Below are positions 21,510 through 29,356 of a stretch of 64,000 nt of DNA, one piece after another. How positions within the stretch are numbered: the stretch's first letter is position 1; the number at the start of each line of letters is the position of its first letter. The translations under genes and the position numbers were made by a program. The notes under the pieces are model-generated. The model saw only the letters and a program-made list of their open reading frames with translations, was not told where the DNA came from and searched no databases. Location of the stretch: positions 1,267,001-1,331,000 of the forward strand of contig BBSY01000003.1 of NCBI GenBank assembly GCA_000974665.1, given 5' to 3'. The DNA comes from an alpha proteobacterium U9-1i (GTDB lineage Bacteria > Pseudomonadota > Alphaproteobacteria > Caulobacterales > Aquidulcibacteraceae).

Positions 21510-21848
21510 CTATTCCTTTTCCATAGTGCATTGCAGCGGGTGTTCGCTGCGCCGCGCGAGATCAAGAACTTGGGCGACCTTGGTCTCGGCCACCTCGTAC
21601 GTAAAAATTCCACAGACGCCGACGCCGTGCTGGTGCACGTGCAGCATGATCTCCGTCGCCTCTTCGCGGTTCTTATTGAAGAAACGCTCGAGCACGTAGA
21701 CGACGAATTCCATCGGCGTGTAGTCGTCGTTCAGAATGAGGACACGATAAAGCGCCGGTTTTTTGGTGCGCGTCAGGGTCTTGGTCCCGATGCGGCTGTC
21801 AGCCCCACCGACCCCGTCGCCGCTGTCGTCGTTCCACTCGTCGCTCAT
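21510..21848 (-). CDS. clpS: ATP-dependent Clp protease adaptor ClpS
   Basis: 112 aa. The folded core has [17 protein letters not shown] (N-degron pocket Asn-Asp-Asp and Met), [11 protein letters not shown] with the pocket histidine and the closing [10 protein letters not shown]. An acidic, flexible N-terminal extension precedes it. ClpS hands N-end-rule substrates to ClpA, encoded immediately downstream. ATG 21848 (MSDEW) is preferred over an upstream GTG at 21866. Confidence 0.95.
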   Translation of the reverse strand: MSDEWNDDSGDGVGGADSRIGTKTLTRTKKPALYRVLILNDDYTPMEFVVYVLERFFNKNREEATEIMLHVHQHGVGVCGIFTYEVAETKVAQVLDLARRSEHPLQCTMEKE

Positions 21849-21995
21849 CGAAGCCCACAAAAGCACGTCACGACTCGTCGAGGGTCGCGCCGCATGGTCA
21901 ATTATTTATGGAGAAGACGGCCAAGGGGAAGGGCTTGTTCCCTTTGAAGACACACCCCAAGGCGCTGACGGCGCGTTGTTTCGGCAGGACGCACG

Positions 21996-22026
21996 AAAAA
22001 CGGGCCCGGCTTGCGCCAGGCCCGTT
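21996..22026 (-). terminator. rho-independent terminator of the phasin gene
   Basis: ACGGGCC (22000-22006) pairs with GGCCCGT (22019-22025) across a 12-nt loop. Read on the minus strand the hairpin is followed by TTTTT (21996-22000 region), 45 nt after the phasin stop. A T-rich tail on the plus strand (TTCTTGTTT) is weaker. Confidence 0.75.
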
Positions 22027-22070
22027 CTTGTTTCAGCCCCTCGGGACGTCTCCGGCCCGAAGCTTAAAGT

Positions 22071-22514
22071 TTAGCGACCGGCTTGGATCAGATGACCCAT
22101 GGCGCTCATGCGCTCGTTGATCGGCGCAGCGGCTTCCTTGGAAACGCCCTGCATCAGCTCTGACAGCGAGGTCATTTCAGCCACATAGGCTTCAAAGGTC
22201 GACTTCGCGTACTCGGTTTGCTTTTCCATGAATTCCTGGACGCTCTTCGAGGTCATCAGGTTCTTCGTGGCGGCGACGTGGTTCTCAAGCGCTTGCTTGG
22301 AGAACGCCACCGTGCGGGCGGAGATGGTTTCGAAGCCCTTTTGGGTCGCCGTGGCCGACGCGATGAAGGCGTCGAGGTTTTCCTTGCCGAAAGCCGACGC
22401 TTCCGACATCGCGGCGACGCCGCGATCAACATTTTCACGCCAAGCTTGCGTCGACGCCGTGGTGACGGTGTCGAAAGCTTCAGTCGCCTTACGGGCGGTT
22501 TTCGCAGCAGCCAT
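22071..22514 (-). CDS. phasin family protein
   Basis: 147 aa, all-helical amphipathic protein with the phasin-like motifs ENLDAFIASATATQKGFE (cut) and EFMEKQTEYAKSTFEAYV. Phasins coat polyhydroxyalkanoate granules and control their number and size. ATG 22514 has a near-perfect SD (AGGAGG). A sigma70 promoter with embedded CTGC-type repeats lies 80-130 nt upstream, consistent with PhaR repression as known for phaP genes. Its own terminator follows. Confidence 0.93.
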   Translation of the reverse strand: MAAAKTARKATEAFDTVTTASTQAWRENVDRGVAAMSEASAFGKENLDAFIASATATQKGFETISARTVAFSKQALENHVAATKNLMTSKSVQEFMEKQTEYAKSTFEAYVAEMTSLSELMQGVSKEAAAPINERMSAMGHLIQAGR

Positions 22515-22591
22515 GTTCGCCTCCTATGGGGGGCGCGCTCGAGGCGCCCGTCTCAAATCAGTGGCCGCGCGATGCGACCGGGGATGGCAGA

Positions 22592-22620
22592 TATATGTTA
22601 TGCTGCAGGTGCGAAGTCAA
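22592..22620 (-). promoter_or_regulatory. phasin promoter (-35 TTGACT, -10 CATATA)
   Basis: On the minus strand TTGACT (22620-22615) and CATATA (22597-22592) are separated by exactly 17 nt. The CTGCAGGTGC element at 22603-22612 sits in the spacer. The predicted transcript would start near 22585 and carry an untranslated leader of about 70 nt to the phasin ATG. Confidence 0.6.
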
Positions 22621-22641
22621 GGTCTTTTTGCTGCAGTGCAG
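22603..22641. promoter_or_regulatory. PhaR-like operator pair
   Basis: CTGCAGTGCAG at 22631-22641 is an exact CTGC-N3-GCAG, the consensus described for PhaR of Paracoccus denitrificans; CTGCAGGTGC at 22603-22612 is a near match. A third partial copy, CTGCAATGCAC, is at 22710-22720. The first two flank or overlap the phasin -35 element, where a repressor would block transcription. phaR itself is not in the window. Confidence 0.55.
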
Positions 22642-22672
22642 TATAATCATTTTCAATATATATCTCAATAGT

Positions 22673-22689
22673 TTAACTAATATTTAACC
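22673..22689. promoter_or_regulatory. CtrA-type binding site TTAA-N7-TTAACC
   Basis: Perfect match to the Caulobacter CtrA box: TTAA (22673-22676), 7 nt, TTAACC (22684-22689). It lies in the 488-nt AT-richer gap between the phasin (minus) and the D,D-carboxypeptidase (plus). A -10-like TATTAC follows on the plus strand at 22703-22708. The rest of the gap (22720-23002) holds a TTAACC half site at 22921-22926 and no convincing gene. Confidence 0.55.
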
Positions 22690-23002
22690 ACCCTGAAACC
22701 GGTATTACACTGCAATGCACTCTGTGGCGTCGCTGAAAAATGCAGCAGCGACTCGGGGCGCTCGGGGCGCGGGCGAAACGTCCCATCCGGAACTGCATTT
22801 GCCGCCGGCAGAACTGCTTTTGCTCAGTTTGAATTCAGCAGCGGCGCCTTAAACGCAAACTGACGGAGATGTTTGTTAGGCACGACGTGCGCGAAAACAG
22901 CAGATGGCGGCAACGGTCGCTTAACCTGCCCTAATCAATCTGTAAGCTGCGCGGCACGCGATTTGCCTGAAAACTCCGTACCTTGAGCGGGATTGAGTGC
23001 AC

Positions 23003-24112
23003 ATGAAGCGAGCGGGTGGTTTGAGCATCTTCGGCGCTGCAGCGGCAGCGACCCTGGCGCTCGGCATGCTTTTTGGCCTCACGGCCCCGGCGGCGGCGCA
23101 GGACCGCTACGCCGCCATTGTCATGGACGCCCGCACCAATGAGGTGCTGCTGGAGGATCAAGCGGATGAAGTCCGCTATCCCGCGTCGCTGACGAAAATG
23201 ATGACGCTTTACATGCTCTTCCAAGCGATCGAGCGTGGCGACCTGACCATGGAAACGCGGCTGACGGCGTCGCGGAACGCGTCGCGGCAGCCGCCATCGC
23301 GCCTGGGGTTGCGCTGCACGCGCCGGGGCGGTTGCGATTCCATCACCGTGGACCAAGCCATTCGGGCGCTGGTGGTCCAATCCGCCAACGATGTCGCGAC
23401 GATGGTTGCCGAACGTCTCGGCGGCAGCGAAGCACGTTTCTCGGCGACGATGACCTCACGCGCCCGCGAACTGGGCATGACGAACACGCGTTTCGCCAAT
23501 GCGAGCGGCCTGCCCTCCACACGTCACGCCACGACGGCGCGCGACATGGCGATCCTCAGCCAGGCTTTGTGGCGCGACTATCCCGAGCACTATCATTATT
23601 TCACGACGCCCAGCTTCAACTGGCGCCGCGGCGGCGCACGCAGCCACAATCGGCTGATCGGCCAAGTCGATGGCGTTGATGGCATCAAGACAGGCTACAC
23701 GCGCGCCTCCGGCTTCAACCTGGCGACGATGGCCGAACGCGGCGGCCGCCGCGTTGTGGTCGTGGTGTTGGGCGGCGAGACCGCTGCGGCGCGCGATGCG
23801 CAGGTCGCGTATCTGGTCGAAGGCGCTTACGAGGAATATGCGCGGCGCGGCGACAATGTCACCTACGCCAGCCTGCCGAACCCGAGGCTCGACCTGCAGT
23901 TCGCGCCTAACGCAGCAACCGGCACCGTGACGCAAACCGCGCGCGCGACGCCGCCGACGCCGTACCAGACGTATCAAGGCATGGTGCTCGAAACGCTCGC
24001 GCCGCAAGCGCAGGCAGCCGTGGATTCGCCGATCGCGCAGGGCGATGAGGCGGATGTGGAGGCCGAGGGCGAGTTCACGGCGGAAGAAACCACCGACGAA
24101 CCCGGCCAATAA
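23003..24112 (+). CDS. D-alanyl-D-alanine carboxypeptidase (class A LMW PBP)
   Basis: 369 aa penicillin-binding protein that trims the terminal D-Ala from peptidoglycan stem peptides. Signal peptide to about residue 32 (AAAQ). Active-site motifs: Ser62-x-x-Lys65 (ASLTK), Ser127-Ala-Asn129, Lys229-Thr-Gly231. An insertion RCTRRGGCDSI (about 104-114) brings two cysteines close to the active-site cleft, unlike the usual short loop. The C-terminal tail (after 310) is low-complexity and acidic, without a clear amphipathic anchor. ATG 23003 preferred over GTG 22997. A CtrA-type box lies 316 nt upstream. Confidence 0.93.
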   Translation: MKRAGGLSIFGAAAAATLALGMLFGLTAPAAAQDRYAAIVMDARTNEVLLEDQADEVRYPASLTKMMTLYMLFQAIERGDLTMETRLTASRNASRQPPSRLGLRCTRRGGCDSITVDQAIRALVVQSANDVATMVAERLGGSEARFSATMTSRARELGMTNTRFANASGLPSTRHATTARDMAILSQALWRDYPEHYHYFTTPSFNWRRGGARSHNRLIGQVDGVDGIKTGYTRASGFNLATMAERGGRRVVVVVLGGETAAARDAQVAYLVEGAYEEYARRGDNVTYASLPNPRLDLQFAPNAATGTVTQTARATPPTPYQTYQGMVLETLAPQAQAAVDSPIAQGDEADVEAEGEFTAEETTDEPGQ

Positions 24113-24118
24113 GCCGAT

Positions 24119-24541
24119 TCATTTTTTCCTGAGCAAACGATCCCGCGCGGCCGCAAGTCGCGCGGCTTCGTTATGTGAGCCGCCGCGATCGGGATGCGCG
24201 GCGCGCATCTTGGTGCGATAGGCGGCGCGGATCTCGCTCGCTCCCGCGCCGCGGGCCACACCGAGCGTCGAGCGCGCCGCGGCGTCCTCGGGATCCTCGG
24301 GCCCTGATTGTGGCGGCGGCGGCGGTGAAAACAGGCGCGGCTCCAGAACCCACGCCAACGCGGCGAGCGCGGCGAAAGCGATCGCAGGCCAGATCGAGCC
24401 GCGCAGCAACAAGAACACCGCCCCTATCCCCATCAGCACGGACGGCCAGCGGCGGATCAACAACGCCCGTTGCGCGCCGCCGAGGCGGCCCACGAGCAGC
24501 AGCACGAACACAAGCGCGATGGCGATGAAGAGTGGAAGCAC
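24119..24541 (-). CDS. membrane-anchored J-domain protein
   Basis: 140 aa. Two hydrophobic segments (about residues 2-20 and 34-62) are followed by a Pro-rich linker (FSPPPPPQSG) and a C-terminal J-domain with the hallmark HPDRGG near residue 117. The architecture resembles TIM14/DjlC-type co-chaperones that recruit DnaK to a membrane. GTG start at 24541 is 9 nt after the mipZ stop, so it is probably translated from the mipZ transcript. The DnaK-stimulating role is known for the domain; its client is unknown. Confidence 0.85.
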   Translation of the reverse strand: MLPLFIAIALVFVLLLVGRLGGAQRALLIRRWPSVLMGIGAVFLLLRGSIWPAIAFAALAALAWVLEPRLFSPPPPPQSGPEDPEDAAARSTLGVARGAGASEIRAAYRTKMRAAHPDRGGSHNEAARLAAARDRLLRKK

Positions 24542-24550
24542 GGGCGAGGG

Positions 24551-25426
24551 CTAGAAGCGCAGAGGCTCGCCGTCCAGCCCAGGCAGCTTCAGGGTGATAA
24601 ACAGGTCCCGGAGTTCCTGGCGAGCGGCGAGGTGGGTCATGCGCATTTCGCCTTCAACACCGTCGGCGTCGAGGTCCAGGAGCGTGAGCCCTTGCGGGAA
24701 GAGCTCACGGAAGATGACCCGCTCCGATAGCCCTGGCGCCAAACGAAAGCCGATGCGGCTCGACAGCGTTTTGAGCGCGTCGCCAACGCGCTGTTTGTTC
24801 TTCGCTTCAATCTTGCTGGCGGATGTGCGGTTGCGCATCACGATCCAGTCGATCGGTTGACGCACCTCTTGAGCTTTGCGCTTGCGGCTATCCCAGACCA
24901 TCTCGCTATAGATCGAGGGGCGAACGATGTCCGAATTGTTTGGGTCGATGTCGCCCAACAGGTCGAAATCGACGAAGCTGTCGTTGAGCGGGGTAATCAA
25001 GGTGTCGGCCGTGGCGTGCGCCAGGCGCGCCAAGTGGGTGTCCCCGCCGGGGCTATCGACGATAATGAAATCGCAGGTCTGCGAGAGGCGGCGAATGGCG
25101 GTGCGGAAGCTCGCCTCCTCCTCCGCCTCGGCCAAATCCATCTGACGCTGGCGGCTCTCATGGAGCTCAACCGTTTGCGGCGAGGGCAGATTCGCGCTGG
25201 CGCGACGGCCGGAAATCCAGCGGGCGCGATTTTCGATGTAGCGCGTTAACGACCGTTGCCGAACGTCCAGGTCGAGCGCGCCGGTGCGCCGCCCCATGCG
25301 CATCAGCGCGACGATGACGTGCATAGCGACGGTGGATTTGCCCGCGCCGCCCTTCTGGTTGCCGACCACGATCACGTGGGCGCGCCGGAGGCCGGTCTCG
25401 GAATCGGTGGCGTACGCGAGGCTCAT
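24551..25426 (-). CDS. mipZ: division plane positioning ATPase MipZ
   Basis: 291 aa ParA/MinD-superfamily ATPase. Deviant Walker A KGGAGKST at residues 25-32; DLDVRQRSLTRYIENR and the long C-terminal block matching Caulobacter MipZ (SFVDFDLLGDIDP, GLSERVIFRELFPQGLT, THLAARQELR) separate it from other ParA proteins. MipZ binds ParB at the poles and inhibits FtsZ away from mid-cell. ATG 25426 gives the family N-terminus; the open frame upstream is leader. A CtrA-type box lies 83 nt upstream in the mipZ-panC gap. Confidence 0.95.
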   Translation of the reverse strand: MSLAYATDSETGLRRAHVIVVGNQKGGAGKSTVAMHVIVALMRMGRRTGALDLDVRQRSLTRYIENRARWISGRRASANLPSPQTVELHESRQRQMDLAEAEEEASFRTAIRRLSQTCDFIIVDSPGGDTHLARLAHATADTLITPLNDSFVDFDLLGDIDPNNSDIVRPSIYSEMVWDSRKRKAQEVRQPIDWIVMRNRTSASKIEAKNKQRVGDALKTLSSRIGFRLAPGLSERVIFRELFPQGLTLLDLDADGVEGEMRMTHLAARQELRDLFITLKLPGLDGEPLRF

Positions 25427-25508
25427 ACGGCCCCCGCGCGGGAAGCCGCGGCAATCCCTACATTGGATGGCGCGCACCTCGACATGGTTGATGTGTCGCC
25501 AATCTCGG

Positions 25509-25523
25509 TTAAGGCGCGCTTAA
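25509..25523. promoter_or_regulatory. CtrA-type binding site TTAA-N7-TTAA
   Basis: TTAA (25509-25512), GGCGCGC, TTAA (25520-25523): perfect spacing for the Caulobacter CtrA box, located between divergent mipZ and panC. Either promoter could be the target; the cell-division gene is the more natural candidate (inference). Confidence 0.5.
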
Positions 25524-25562
25524 GCGCCTTGACTCTAGCCGGCTGGCGTAGGGATTCGGGGC

Positions 25563-26411
25563 ATGAGCAAAGCACTCACGATCGTGCGAAACGTCGCCAG
25601 CCTCCGCGCCGAGGTCGCCCGCTGGCGCGCCGGCGGCGAGCGGGTGGAACTCGTGCCGACCATGGGCGCGCTGCACGAAGGGCACCTGTCGCTGGTGCGC
25701 ACGGCCAAGGCGCGCGGCGGGCGGGTGATCGCGTCGCTGTTTGTGAACCCTCGCCAATTCGCGCCGCATGAGGATTTCGAGCGCTACCCGCGCGATGAAG
25801 CGGGCGATGCGGCGATGCTGGCGGCGGCGGGGTGCGACCTGCTGTTCGCGCCGGAGCGCGCGGTGATGTACCCGGAAGGCTTCGCGACCAATGTCATCGT
25901 CACCAACGTCTCGACGCCGCTCGAAGGGCAGATGCGACCGCACTTTTTTGGCGGCGTCGCCACGGTGGTGACGAAACTCCTCGCGCAGGCGCTGCCCGAT
26001 GCGGCGTTCTTCGGCGAAAAGGATTATCAGCAGCTCTTGGTGATCAAACAGCTGGCGCGCGATCTCGATCTGCCAACCGAGATCGTCGGCTGTCCGACGG
26101 TGCGCGAGCATGACGGCCTGGCGATGTCCTCGCGCAACGCCTACCTCAGCGAAGACGAGCGCCGCGCCGCGGGGCGGCTGAACCACATACTGCACGATTC
26201 CATTCGTGCGCTGCATCGGGGCGAGGCCATCGCCGAAGTTGAAAACGAAGCCGCACGTCACGTTCACGCGGCGGGCTTCAGCAGCGTTGACTACGTGGCG
26301 GTGCGCGATGCTGCGAGCTTAGACGTGATCGACACGCTCGATCGCCCGGCGCGCATTTTGGCGGCGGCGTGGTTGGGAAAAACGCGGCTCATCGACAATA
26401 TGGCGGTGTAG
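25563..26411 (+). CDS. panC: pantoate--beta-alanine ligase
   Basis: 282 aa, standard length. It condenses pantoate and beta-alanine with ATP to pantothenate, the coenzyme A precursor. Cytidylyltransferase-like motifs: PTMGALHEGHLSLV (HxGH, residue 32), FFGEKDYQQL (about 155, the KDYQQ signature) and AMSSRNAYLS (KMSKS-like, about 188). Stand-alone gene; panB is not adjacent. Convergent with a membrane protein gene, 5 nt apart. Confidence 0.96.
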   Translation: MSKALTIVRNVASLRAEVARWRAGGERVELVPTMGALHEGHLSLVRTAKARGGRVIASLFVNPRQFAPHEDFERYPRDEAGDAAMLAAAGCDLLFAPERAVMYPEGFATNVIVTNVSTPLEGQMRPHFFGGVATVVTKLLAQALPDAAFFGEKDYQQLLVIKQLARDLDLPTEIVGCPTVREHDGLAMSSRNAYLSEDERRAAGRLNHILHDSIRALHRGEAIAEVENEAARHVHAAGFSSVDYVAVRDAASLDVIDTLDRPARILAAAWLGKTRLIDNMAV

Positions 26412-26416
26412 CGGCT

Positions 26417-27148
26417 TTAATTGCAGAGCCAATCATCCGGCCAATCGGGCGGATCGCTCGCACGGCGCACGCGCGGGCCGGTTGCGCCGCATGCGATGCG
26501 CGGGCGGCGCGCTTCACGTGGCGGCGGATTTTGAACAGGCGTCGCGGCTTTCATGATCGTGATGTTCACCTCGATCGGCGGCGGCGTCGTCCCGCCGCAC
26601 ATAGAAGGCGCTTGGCGTAACGGCGCTGTAGCGCCGACGATAAACAAGATCGCTGAAACCAGGAGCAACACCAGCGCCAAGAAGACGATCCACGGTCGCA
26701 GTTTGATGAAGCAATCCTTCGCGAGATCGTCTTCCTTCTTTTCGTCGGCCTCGATCACGTCGTAGATGTCATCAAGTTCCTGTTGCTCGGCGTCCTCTTC
26801 CACGAGTTCATCATACTGAGCTCTGTTGTGAGCCACGCGAAAGGCCACGCCTTGGCGTTCCCAATGCAGGTCGTAGCTGCGCCATCGAACAAACAAGTTC
26901 AGTAGCGCTGCAAAGAAGACGATCCCAAGGCCCGTAGAAAAGGTGGCGGCCATCGCCCCGATCGCGGCGTCGTCGCAAACTTGCCCAGACGCTTTCGCTT
27001 GATAGGTGAAGACGAGCGCGCCGGTGTGGCCGAGGATGAGCCAAGTGACGAAGCGCTGCTCGTCGGCCGCGAACAGCTCCCAATATTTGAAGGCTTGCTT
27101 GGTAGCCGTTTCCGACCAAGCTTTGGCCTCTTCCGTTTTCGCTGACAT
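26417..27148 (-). CDS. uncharacterised membrane protein with acidic cytoplasmic loop
   Basis: 243 aa, family not recognised. Hydrophobic segments at about residues 33-50, 66-87 and 151-174. Between the second and third lies a highly acidic, probably helical loop (EEDAEQQELDDIYDVIEADEKKEDD, about 118-142, quoted in part). The C-terminal tail (after 180) is Pro/Arg-rich and contains two cysteines. Single gene, divergent from the acyl-CoA carboxylase. No functional assignment. Confidence 0.72.
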   Translation of the reverse strand: MSAKTEEAKAWSETATKQAFKYWELFAADEQRFVTWLILGHTGALVFTYQAKASGQVCDDAAIGAMAATFSTGLGIVFFAALLNLFVRWRSYDLHWERQGVAFRVAHNRAQYDELVEEDAEQQELDDIYDVIEADEKKEDDLAKDCFIKLRPWIVFLALVLLLVSAILFIVGATAPLRQAPSMCGGTTPPPIEVNITIMKAATPVQNPPPREARRPRIACGATGPRVRRASDPPDWPDDWLCN

Positions 27149-27303
27149 AACCGCGCCCCCGCGAGCCGACTAAAGCGGCGGCTTGGCGGTTCGCCACTCA
27201 ACTCTCTCAACCAGGGAGTGTAGCGTCGCTTTCGATCCCGCACCCCAGACGAAGGGCGCGCGAGCGGGGTGACGTTCTGGGTTGGCGCGAATACGCTTCG
27301 ATC

Positions 27304-28851
27304 ATGAGCTGGGAAAAAGACATCGAAGAACTGCGCCGACGCGAAGCATTGGCCGAGCAGATGGGCGGCGAAGAGCGCGTGGCGCGGCAGAAATCCATCG
27401 GCAAGTTGACTGTGCGCGAGCGCGTCGATGCGCTGCTCGATCCAGGCTCGTTCCACGAAACCGGCAAGATCGCCGGCAAGGCGGAGTACGGGGCCGACAA
27501 CGCGCTCGCGAGCTTTCGCGCCTCGCCATTCGTGGTCGGACGCGGCGAGATCGAGGGGCGGCCGGTTGTTGTGCAGGCTGATGATTTTTCGGTGCGCGGC
27601 GGCGCCGGCGACGCGGCGATCTGGCAGAAGCTTTTGTTTGCCGAACAGCTCGCCAACGAATATCGCCTGCCGCTGATCCGCTTGATCGACGGCACTGGCG
27701 GCGGCGGCTCGGTGAAGATGCTGGAGAAAGATCCGCGCACTTACATTCCGCAAACGCCGGGCTGGGAATGGGTGGTCGCGAACATGAGCGCCGTGCCTGT
27801 TGTGTCGCTTGCTCTGGGACCATGCGCGGGCTTGGGCGCCGGGCGCGTGGCGGCGAGCCATTACAGCGTGATGGTTCAGGGCTTAAGCCAGGTGTTCGTG
27901 GCGGGGCCGCCGGTTGCGAAGGCGATTGGCGAGGATGTCGACAAGGAGGGCCTGGGCGGCGCCGAGATCAACGGCAAGAACGGCGTCGTCGATGAGATTG
28001 TCACCAGTGAATCGGACGCATTCGCGGCGGCGCGCAAATTTCTCTCCTATCTGCCCTCTTCCATTCACGACCTCGCCGTACGCAAGCCGAACGGCGATCC
28101 AGCGACGCGGCGTGATCCCACCTTGATCGATGTCGTGCCGCGCAATCGACGGGTGCCGTACAAGATGCGGCGCATCGTCGAGGCGTGCGTCGATGCGGGC
28201 TCGTTCTACGAAACCGGGCGGCAATGGGGGCGTGGCGTCATCACCGGCCTGGCGCGCATCGACGGCTACAGCGTCGCGGTGATCGCCGGCGATCCGATGT
28301 TCCTCGCTGGCGCGTGGACGGCGGACGTGTGCCGCAAAGTGATCAAGCATGTGGACCTGGCGCAGACATTTCATCTGCCGGTCGTGCATTTCGTCGATTG
28401 CCCAGGCTTTGCCGTTGGCGTGAAGCATGAGCGCGCCGGCGTGGTGAAGCTGGGCGTGCAGGCGATGGCGGCGGTGTATCAAGCGCGCGTGCCGTGGTGT
28501 TCGATCGTGGTGCGGCAGGCGTTCGGGCTGGCGGGCTCGGCGATGATGAACCCGACGCGCACGAAATATCGCTATTGCTGGCCCAGCGGCGATTGGGGCT
28601 CGCTGCCAATGGAAGGCGGCATCGAGGCCGCGTACAAGCGCGACATCGAAGCCAGCGCCGATCCGGAAAAACGGCTCGCTGAAATTCGCGCCTGGGCGGA
28701 AGCGTTGCGCTCGCCGTTCCGGACGGCGGAAGCGTTCTACGCCGAAGAGATCATCGACCCGCGCGACACGCGTCCGCTGCTCTGCGAATGGGCCGAGCTT
28801 GCGCAACGCACTTTGGAGACGGGGCCAAGCGCGTTTGGGATGCGGCCTTAG
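27304..28851 (+). CDS. acyl-CoA carboxylase carboxyltransferase (beta) subunit
   Basis: 515 aa carboxyltransferase of the PccB/AccD5 type. Two crotonase-like halves: the N-half with RGGAGDAAIWQKLLF and DGTGGGGSV, the C-half with HFVDCPGFAVGVKHE and the oxyanion-hole region AFGLAGSAMM. It transfers carboxyl from biotin to an acyl-CoA such as propionyl- or methylcrotonyl-CoA. No biotin-carboxylase alpha subunit is adjacent, so substrate specificity cannot be fixed. Its stop overlaps the convergent DUF6958 stop by 4 nt. Confidence 0.9.
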   Translation: MSWEKDIEELRRREALAEQMGGEERVARQKSIGKLTVRERVDALLDPGSFHETGKIAGKAEYGADNALASFRASPFVVGRGEIEGRPVVVQADDFSVRGGAGDAAIWQKLLFAEQLANEYRLPLIRLIDGTGGGGSVKMLEKDPRTYIPQTPGWEWVVANMSAVPVVSLALGPCAGLGAGRVAASHYSVMVQGLSQVFVAGPPVAKAIGEDVDKEGLGGAEINGKNGVVDEIVTSESDAFAAARKFLSYLPSSIHDLAVRKPNGDPATRRDPTLIDVVPRNRRVPYKMRRIVEACVDAGSFYETGRQWGRGVITGLARIDGYSVAVIAGDPMFLAGAWTADVCRKVIKHVDLAQTFHLPVVHFVDCPGFAVGVKHERAGVVKLGVQAMAAVYQARVPWCSIVVRQAFGLAGSAMMNPTRTKYRYCWPSGDWGSLPMEGGIEAAYKRDIEASADPEKRLAEIRAWAEALRSPFRTAEAFYAEEIIDPRDTRPLLCEWAELAQRTLETGPSAFGMRP

Positions 28852-29135
28852 AGCTTGTGCAGACGCACCGGCGCGCCTTTTGCGCGGGCGATGACCTTCT
28901 TGGCTTCCAGATCAAGCTGCACCGCCTTCATCCACCAGCCGGATTTTTCACCGCCCGGATAGAGGTCGTCCGGCAGGTGCGGCAGCACCGCGTCCTGAAT
29001 TTCCGCGACCGTTAGACCTGGCGCCTTCTTCGGCGTGACCTTGAGGATCGCCGCTTTCATGGCGTCGTACATGGCCTTATCGGCGGTTTGAGTTTTGCCT
29101 GGATGATTGACGTTCTCGATCACAACGCGGGCCAT
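28848..29135 (-). CDS. DUF6958 family protein
   Basis: 95 aa from ATG 29135 with SD GGAGG. The NVNHPG N-terminus, the central LPDDLYPGGEKSGWW and the VQLDLEAKKVIAR tail match the small DUF6958 group of unknown function, with a winged-helix-like predicted pattern. Single gene. Confidence 0.8.
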   Translation of the reverse strand: MARVVIENVNHPGKTQTADKAMYDAMKAAILKVTPKKAPGLTVAEIQDAVLPHLPDDLYPGGEKSGWWMKAVQLDLEAKKVIARAKGAPVRLHKL

Positions 29136-29356
29136 CTGCGCCTCCATCAGTTCACCAGCCTAGGACGGTGCGACTAAGTCCATTCCGACATCCGCGCAAA
29201 ATCTAAACTGCTTCACGCGAGCGAATAAGCCGCTCTTGCTGCAACTGGCGCCATACCGCTGTTTCGCACTGGCGCCTTCACGCCATCTATCGCGATCTCG
29301 CGGCGATCGAACGTCGCAAGCTCGCATCACGGGCAGTAACTCTCGATGATCGCTTC

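Noticed and set aside
21908-22120. 70-codon plus-strand ORF between clpS and the phasin
   Set aside because: It runs through the phasin terminator and into the antisense of the phasin 3' end; no SD or homology.
22515-23002. A protein gene in the large phasin-dac gap
   Set aside because: Only short, poorly biased ORFs; the AT-rich regulatory motifs account for the region.
27304-28851. Assignment as propionyl-CoA carboxylase pccB specifically
   Set aside because: No alpha subunit or propionate genes nearby; sequence inspection alone cannot separate PccB from MccB-like enzymes.
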